A stretch of DNA of 64,000 bases from Arsenophonus endosymbiont of Ceratovacuna japonica (lineage in GTDB: Bacteria > Pseudomonadota > Gammaproteobacteria > Enterobacterales > Enterobacteriaceae): assembly GCA_024349725.1 (NCBI GenBank), contig AP026064.1, positions 789,150 to 853,149 on the forward strand, in the 5' to 3' direction. Below are positions 58,541 through 64,000 of the stretch, in pieces (the first letter of the stretch is position 1; every line of letters begins with the position of its first letter). The position numbers were made by a program, and so were the translations under genes. The notes under the pieces are model-generated. The model saw only the letters and a program-made list of their open reading frames with translations. It searched no databases and was not told the DNA's origin.

Positions 58541-59415
58541 ATTAATCCTATTAATAAATAATTATATAAAATTTAACTATTATATAATAATAATTAATTA
58601 TTTTATTTTATATAAATAATTTTTAATAATAAAATTAATTTTTAATAATTATACTTTAAATTTTATATACTATAATTAATATTAAATAATTATATTATAA
58701 TTTTATTAATTTATCATAATATATAATATTAATAATTTAGTGATATTTATTTCATATATTAATAATATCAAAATAAATAATTAATTAAAATTAATTATTT
58801 TTATTAAAATATACAAGTACTTAAGATATATTTAATAACTTAAAATATTATATTTATTTTTAATAAAAATATATTTTAAATATATAATAATTATTTAAAT
58901 TTTATCAAAAATATTAATAATTTAATACAAATTATTATTTATTTTATATCTAAAATCATTATAAATAATTAAAATACTACATTTAAGTATAAAATAATAA
59001 AAAATTATGTTTTATAACTTAAGTATATTTAAATTTAAATATTTAATATAAATACCTTATTCTATAAAATAAAATTTATTAGAAATAATTAAATTATTAA
59101 TAAAAATTTAAGTATATATTTATTGAAATAAATTAATTAAAATAATATACTAATTAAATTATATTTTAATTTTTTTATTGATTCATAAATTATTATATTA
59201 ATATTCAATTTATAAATATAATAAATAATTTATAATTAAATGCATAAAATAAAAAATTTTAATAATAATTAAATATAATTTAATATTTTAAATTAATAAT
59301 AAATTAATAATTATTAATCTTTATATTAAAATATAATCTTAATTATTAATACTTTAATATATTATAAAATAAATAAATTAATTAATTTATAATAAATTAG
59401 TATTTTATTAACATA
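58541..59415. other. 875-base AT-rich spacer between mnmE and recC
   Basis: A/T with scattered G/C; a junction between two E. coli neighbourhoods. No gene remnant, tRNA or strong hairpin recognised. Confidence 0.6.
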
Positions 59416-60780
59416 TTATTTTCCAATACAAAAACTAGAAAAAATTCTATTTAACAAATCATCTGAACTAAATTCTCCTGTAATTTCACCTAATACTTTC
59501 TGAGTCAATCGTAACTCTTCTGCTAATAATTCACATGAACGTGTAACAACCAAATGTTGATATCCTCGTTGTAAATGTTTATCTGCAATATTTAGAGCTT
59601 GAATATGACGACGTCTAGCTAAAAATTCTCCTTCAATATTATAATTAAATCTAATACTTTCTTTTAAATGTTGACGTAATAAATCAATACCACTTTTGCG
59701 ATATGCTGAAAGACGAATAAGTGAGTAATTATTAATTTTAGTTATAGATACAGGTTCATTAGTAATATCTACTTTATTTCTAATTATTGTAATAGGTGAA
59801 TATTTAGGTAATCGTGTTATAAATTCAGGACAAAGTAATTTCGGTTCTATTTCTTCAGTAGTAATACTATCTACTATAAATAGTATATGATCAGCTTGTT
59901 CTATTTCTTCCAAAGCCTTCTTAATTCCTATTTGCTCAATTTTATCTAAAGATTTATGCAAACCAGCTGTATCAATAATATGCAGTGGAATTCCATCAAT
60001 ATCAATATATTCATGTAATATATCTCTAGTGGTACCGGCAATATCTGTTACAATAGCAACTTCTCGTCCTGATAATGCATTTAATAAACTAGATTTACCA
60101 GCATTAGGTTTACCAATAATAACAACTTTTATACCTTCTTTTAATAAGATACCTTGATTAGCATTTAAAAGTATATTTTTTAAATCAGTCATTAACTTAT
60201 TTAATTTTATTTTTATTTTATTATCAGATAAAAAATTAACTTCTTCATCTGGAAAATCAATTGATGCTTCAATATGAACACGTATATTAGTAAGTTCTTG
60301 TATTATTTTATAAATTTTTTTTGAAAAAACACCTTGTAAAGAATTTATCGCAGAACGAGCAGCTTTTTCAGTACTAGCATCTATTAAATCTGCAATAGCT
60401 TCAGCTTGCATTAAATCAATTTTATTATTAAGAAAAGCACGTTTAGAAAATTCACCTGGATTAGCAATACGAATTTCACTAATATTTAAAATTCTTTTAA
60501 ATAATAAATCAATAATTATTGGACTGCCATGTCCTTGTAATTCAAGAACATCTTCACCAGTAAAAGAATTTGGTGCTGGAAAATATATAGCAATTCCTTG
60601 ATCCAATATTTTACCATCACTATCATAAAATGGTAAATAATCCGCATAACGTATATTAGGTAATTTACCCAAAATAATATTAGCAATTTGAATAACTTTT
60701 GGACCAGATATTCGTAAAATACTAATTCCACCACGTCCAGAAGGTGTTGCTTGTGCAATAATTGTATCATTAGAATACAT
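59416..60780 (-). CDS. mnmE: tRNA modification GTPase MnmE
   Basis: 454 residues, as in E. coli. With MnmG it installs the (carboxymethyl)aminomethyl group at C5 of wobble uridine 34. N-terminal folate-binding domain: [21 protein letters not shown] (6-26) and [13 protein letters not shown] near 77-89. G domain: [12 protein letters not shown] near 224-235, DIAGTTRD near 247-254, DTAGLHKS near 271-278, NKVD near 337-340. It ends with the catalytic CIGK at residues 451-454. Its partner pathway for 2-thiolation is damaged here (tusA pseudogene), so U34 may carry the C5 group alone. Confidence 0.98.
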   Translation of the reverse strand: MYSNDTIIAQATPSGRGGISILRISGPKVIQIANIILGKLPNIRYADYLPFYDSDGKILDQGIAIYFPAPNSFTGEDVLELQGHGSPIIIDLLFKRILNISEIRIANPGEFSKRAFLNNKIDLMQAEAIADLIDASTEKAARSAINSLQGVFSKKIYKIIQELTNIRVHIEASIDFPDEEVNFLSDNKIKIKLNKLMTDLKNILLNANQGILLKEGIKVVIIGKPNAGKSSLLNALSGREVAIVTDIAGTTRDILHEYIDIDGIPLHIIDTAGLHKSLDKIEQIGIKKALEEIEQADHILFIVDSITTEEIEPKLLCPEFITRLPKYSPITIIRNKVDITNEPVSITKINNYSLIRLSAYRKSGIDLLRQHLKESIRFNYNIEGEFLARRRHIQALNIADKHLQRGYQHLVVTRSCELLAEELRLTQKVLGEITGEFSSDDLLNRIFSSFCIGK

Positions 60781-60890
60781 GCTTATTTAATTCTCTATAA
60801 TTATAAATACAATTAAAATGATTATTAAGTAATTTTAATAATGTTTTATTTTATTACTTATATTAAAGTTAAATAATATAATATAAAAAA

Positions 60891-62510
60891 TTATTTTTTA
60901 TCTCGACAATATAATCCTCGTTTTTCTAAACTATGATAAATAATTTGTTGTTGAATAATTGTTACTAAATTGCTAATAATATAATATAAAACTAAACCTG
61001 AAGGAAACCATAAAAAAAATATAGTAAAAATAATAGGCATATAAGTCATAATCTTTTGTTGAATAGGATCAGTAACTGTTGTTGGTGATATTTTTTGAAT
61101 AACGTACATAATACAACCCATTAATAATGGTAAAATATAATAAGGATCTCTAGCTGAAAGATCTTGAATCCAACCAATAAAATAAGCATGACGTAATTCA
61201 ATAGAACTCATTAACATATAATATAAAGCAAGAAAAATAGGCATTTGAATTAGTAATGGTAAACATCCACCTAATGGATTAACTTTTTCTGTTTTATAAA
61301 GATCCATAATTTCTTGACTCATACGTTGTTTATCATCACCCATTTGTTCTTTTATAACTAAAAGTTTAGGTTGCAATAAACGCATTTTAGCCATAGAAGT
61401 ATATTGTGCTTTAGTTAAAGGATACATAATTATACGAACAATAAAAGTAATAATAATTATAGAAAAACCCCAATTACCAATAAAACTATGAATAAATTTT
61501 AATAATTTAAATAACGGTTGTGAAATAAACCATAACCAACCATAATCAACTGTTAAATCTAAATATGGTGCAACATCTGCCATTTCTTCTTGTAATTCAG
61601 GACCTATCCATAAAGTAGAAGTGTAATTTATTTTACTATTAGGTTTCACTGTTATTGGAGTGCTTTTATAACCAATAATTGCAATAGATTTATCTAAGTA
61701 AATTGTATATAATATATTTTGATTATAATAATTTGGTATCCATGCAGTAGCAAAATATTGTTGCAACATTGCTACCCAACCACCTTTAGTATTAATGTTT
61801 AAATTATTATTAATAATATCTTTAAAATCATATTTTTTATAATTTATTTTATCAGTAGAATATGCAGTTCCACGATAAGTATGTAAAGAAAAATTATTAC
61901 TTTCTATATCATATTGTTTTGGTAATTCTATAGTCTGTTTTAATTGATAAAAAAAAGCTAATTTTAATGGTTTAATGCTATTATTAATAATATTATATTC
62001 TACTAAAATATTATATTTATTACGTTTTAATACATAAATTTTTTGATAGATAACACCATTTGTATCTATGAATATAAAAGGAATACGTAATTCTTTTTGA
62101 CCATCCTGTAATGAATAATTAGTTGTATTTGAAATATATAAAGGACGAAAACCATTATTATAATTAGGATTATCAGGACCATTTTGACCAATTATTCCAC
62201 TTTGTGCTTGATAAACAAAATCTTTATTAATTTTCAATAAACAAAATGGATCAGATATATGTAATTTCTTAGGATAAATTAATAATTTAGCTTGATTAAT
62301 ATCACCTCCACGAGGATTAATATGTAATTCAAGTACATCAGTTTTTACTGTAATATATTTAGATTGGTTATCAATATTTGATATATCTATTTGTTTTATA
62401 ATTTTATTATTTTTTATTAACTGTATTTTATCACTTTCCCATATTTGCCAAATTAAAAATGAAATAAATAATAAAATTATGAATAAAAAATTACGTTGCG
62501 AATTCATCAT
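60891..62510 (-). CDS. yidC: Membrane protein insertase YidC
   Basis: 539 residues (E. coli 548). Inserts and folds inner-membrane proteins alone or with SecYEG. N-terminal signal anchor (about 7-24), large periplasmic beta-domain, then five conserved helices. The hydrophilic-groove helix [25 protein letters not shown] near 336-360 is followed by [24 protein letters not shown], with the functional Arg. [13 protein letters not shown] and [16 protein letters not shown] complete the core. Two successive ATGs (62508-62510 and 62505-62507) could start it; homology fits the second, SD spacing the first. It abuts yidD. Confidence 0.97.
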   Translation of the reverse strand: MMNSQRNFLFIILLFISFLIWQIWESDKIQLIKNNKIIKQIDISNIDNQSKYITVKTDVLELHINPRGGDINQAKLLIYPKKLHISDPFCLLKINKDFVYQAQSGIIGQNGPDNPNYNNGFRPLYISNTTNYSLQDGQKELRIPFIFIDTNGVIYQKIYVLKRNKYNILVEYNIINNSIKPLKLAFFYQLKQTIELPKQYDIESNNFSLHTYRGTAYSTDKINYKKYDFKDIINNNLNINTKGGWVAMLQQYFATAWIPNYYNQNILYTIYLDKSIAIIGYKSTPITVKPNSKINYTSTLWIGPELQEEMADVAPYLDLTVDYGWLWFISQPLFKLLKFIHSFIGNWGFSIIIITFIVRIIMYPLTKAQYTSMAKMRLLQPKLLVIKEQMGDDKQRMSQEIMDLYKTEKVNPLGGCLPLLIQMPIFLALYYMLMSSIELRHAYFIGWIQDLSARDPYYILPLLMGCIMYVIQKISPTTVTDPIQQKIMTYMPIIFTIFFLWFPSGLVLYYIISNLVTIIQQQIIYHSLEKRGLYCRDKK

Positions 62511-62758
62511 TAATGTTCTCTATTATGGTCATTTAGTCTAATTGGAATAGGATCATTACAACTTTTATATAAAGGATGACATTTTAATATACGTTTTATA
62601 ACTAATAAACTACCTTTTATTAATCCAAATCTATATAATACTTCAATTCCATATTGTGAACAGGTAGGATTAAAACGACAACATGGTAACAATAATGGAC
62701 TAATTATCAATTGATAACATTTTATTATAAAAATTAATAATTTTGAACAATACGACAT
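62510..62758 (-). CDS. yidD: Membrane protein insertion efficiency factor YidD
   Basis: 82 residues (E. coli 85). Small DUF37 protein with an amphipathic N-terminus ([17 protein letters not shown]) and the strongly conserved core [37 protein letters not shown] with three Cys. It aids YidC-dependent insertion. It overlaps rnpA by 25 bases upstream and touches yidC downstream, the same packing as in E. coli, so rpmH-rnpA-yidD-yidC is a coupled unit. Confidence 0.96.
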   Translation of the reverse strand: MSYCSKLLIFIIKCYQLIISPLLLPCCRFNPTCSQYGIEVLYRFGLIKGSLLVIKRILKCHPLYKSCNDPIPIRLNDHNREH

Positions 62759-63087
62759 TTATGACACCATAATTTACATAATATTTCAGTAATTTTTTTA
62801 TTATTTAAATTATCTATCCCTTTTCTTACTAAGATTATAAAATCCATTGAAGGTAATTCATGTTGATGTAAACGAAAATACTCTCTTATTAATCTTTTAA
62901 TACGATTACGTTCATGAGCTAATTTAACATTTTTTTTTGCAATATTAAAACCAATACGTGGATACCCTAATTTATTCATACATCCAAAAATAATTATTTT
63001 TGAATAACTAATTCTTAACTGCCTTTTAAAAACACGATTAAAATGTTTAGTAGTTAATAACTTTAACTTTTTAGAAAAAACAAACAT
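62734..63087 (-). CDS. rnpA: Ribonuclease P protein component
   Basis: 117 residues (E. coli 119). Binds the RNase P RNA and helps remove 5' leaders from pre-tRNAs. The basic signature [21 protein letters not shown] near 50-70 is the RNR motif of the family; [21 protein letters not shown] near 8-28 and [12 protein letters not shown] near 80-91 also match. Preceded by rpmH at a 19-base gap. The RNA partner rnpB is not in this window. Confidence 0.96.
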   Translation of the reverse strand: MFVFSKKLKLLTTKHFNRVFKRQLRISYSKIIIFGCMNKLGYPRIGFNIAKKNVKLAHERNRIKRLIREYFRLHQHELPSMDFIILVRKGIDNLNNKKITEILCKLWCHKCRIVQNY

Positions 63088-63106
63088 AACTAATTTAATA
63101 AAACTA

Positions 63107-63250
63107 TTATTTTGAAGAAACAGTCAAATGAACACGACCTTTAATGCGGCGGCGCGATAAAATTTGACGACCATTTTTAGTAGACATACGAGCTCGAAAA
63201 CCATGAGAACGATTACGTTTTAATATAGATGGTTGAAAAGTACGTTTCAT
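63107..63250 (-). CDS. rpmH: 50S ribosomal protein L34
   Basis: 47 residues, full length. Translation from the ATG at 63248-63250 reads [20 protein letters not shown], followed by [20 protein letters not shown] and a short tail, matching L34 almost residue for residue ([15 protein letters not shown] and GR..L.RRR.KGR are the family hallmarks). It retains unusual GC, including a GGCGGCGCG run on the plus strand. Head of the rpmH-rnpA-yidD-yidC group. Confidence 0.98.
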   Translation of the reverse strand: MKRTFQPSILKRNRSHGFRARMSTKNGRQILSRRRIKGRVHLTVSSK

Positions 63251-64000
63251 AATAGTTTTACCTAACTTAATAAATTAATTATTATTTATTTTATTAATAT
63301 TAATTAAATTATATACTATTAATATATTTAATTATTAAAAATATAAATATTAATAAAAAATAAAATATAATAAAATATTTAATAATAAATAATATTTAAA
63401 ATAAATTTAAAATTTTATTTTATTATTTATATAAAATTAAATTAATATTATATTTTATATTAAAATAATAATATAAGAAAAATAAAAAAATATAATATCA
63501 TATCAAAAATATAAATTACAATAATTATTATATAAATATAAAAATTATTAAAAATTAATATTACACTTAATATTATTATATTATACTTAAATTATTATAA
63601 AATTTATATTATAATATATTATGTATTTTATAAAAAATATTATTTTAAGTATTTTAAAAATTTTAGATTAAAATTTTTAATAAATATTTATTATTAACTT
63701 TAATTAAAAATTATATATTATTAAGTTTTATATATATTTAATATTTGTGATAATATTCTTTTTCTTCTTTATTTATTTATACATATTTATTAATTTGTTA
63801 TTATAAATAAAAATATTAAAATTATCTAAAAAATTTTATTTAAATTTATTATATTATTTATAATAATTTATTAATATAATAATCTATATAAAATAATACA
63901 ATTAGTAATTAATTCAGTAAATCTTCTTTAGGTATTAATATTTTTATTATTTACTAAATTTAATAATTTTTTATTAATTTTATTTAATGGAGTCTACATT
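63251..64000. other. AT-rich region right of rpmH, possible dnaA or origin-side spacer
   Basis: 750 bases, nearly all A/T, to the window edge. In E. coli dnaA lies here on the other strand. I see no DnaA box matching TTATCCACA; the closest (63777-63785) has two mismatches. At the extreme right TGGAGTCTACATT contains an SD-like GGAG about nine bases from the edge, suggesting a plus-strand gene beginning just outside. Confidence 0.5.
63988..63991 (+). promoter_or_regulatory. Candidate Shine-Dalgarno for a gene starting beyond the right edge
   Basis: GGAG within TTAATGGAGTCTACATT, the last bases of the window. G-bearing SD-like sequence is rare in these spacers. Divergent orientation to rpmH would fit dnaA by synteny, but the start codon is not visible. 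Confidence 0.35.

Noticed and set aside
63777..63785. TTATACATA as a DnaA box near the expected dnaA/oriC side
   Set aside because: Two mismatches to TTATCCACA and no cluster of further boxes; expected by chance in A/T sequence.

Overview
The window looks like part of the chromosome of a long-established obligate insect endosymbiont in the Enterobacterales. Base composition is extremely AT-rich, and the gaps between genes are almost pure A+T. Every gene I recognise aligns closely and nearly full-length with an Escherichia coli counterpart. Many gene neighbourhoods are still in E. coli order. There is no sign of phage, insertion sequences, CRISPR arrays or transferred genes. By my count about 47.7 kb (about three quarters) is intact coding sequence. 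The rest is eroded spacer, much of it lying where E. coli carries extra genes. I cannot name the genus from sequence alone.

Layout, left to right. 1-7.4 kb: thiL (cut by the edge), nusB, ribH, ribD, secF, secD, yajC and tgt, all on the minus strand. This is the E. coli tgt-yajC-secDF-ribD-ribE-nusB-thiL segment with nrdR and others removed. 9-16.6 kb: pgi, rpoH, ftsY, rsmD and epmA, separated by long spacers; ftsE and ftsX are gone from between rpoH and ftsY. 16.6-19.7 kb: a 3.1 kb gap that is not empty. It holds two divergent fossils, yhhQ (queuosine-precursor transporter) and tusA (sulfur relay), both broken by stops, with yhhQ also frameshifted. 19.7-23.1 kb: dnaJ and dnaK on the minus strand. 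They are preceded by a recognisable sigma-32 promoter, and a GC-rich hairpin lies between the two genes. 23.5-39.8 kb: a compact plus-strand division and cell-wall (dcw) cluster, rsmH-ftsL-ftsI-murE-murF-mraY-murD-ftsW-murG-murC-ddlB-ftsQ-ftsA-ftsZ, complete except for mraZ. 39.9-44.4 kb: an lpxC pseudogene, a DUF721/DciA-like gene and secA without its zinc tail. 45.2-46.7 kb: murA and ibaG. 48.5-58.5 kb: recD, recB and recC, with ptrA erased. 59.4-63.3 kb: mnmE, yidC, yidD, rnpA and rpmH. A ribosome-binding-site-like sequence at the right edge suggests a plus-strand gene beginning just outside, possibly dnaA by synteny.

How it fits together. The cell keeps a full peptidoglycan precursor and FtsZ division pathway, the Sec/YidC export route, the heat-shock sigma factor with its DnaKJ target, RecBCD repair, and cofactor genes for riboflavin and thiamine. 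It is losing the outer leaflet of its envelope (dead lpxC, the committed step of lipid A synthesis) and parts of its tRNA-modification supply chain (dead tusA and yhhQ beside living mnmE and tgt). The vitamin genes would fit a B-vitamin-provisioning symbiont, but that is inference from a few genes. I found no convincing undescribed molecular system. The most informative material is in the fossils and in the few GC-rich regulatory islands that have survived AT drift.
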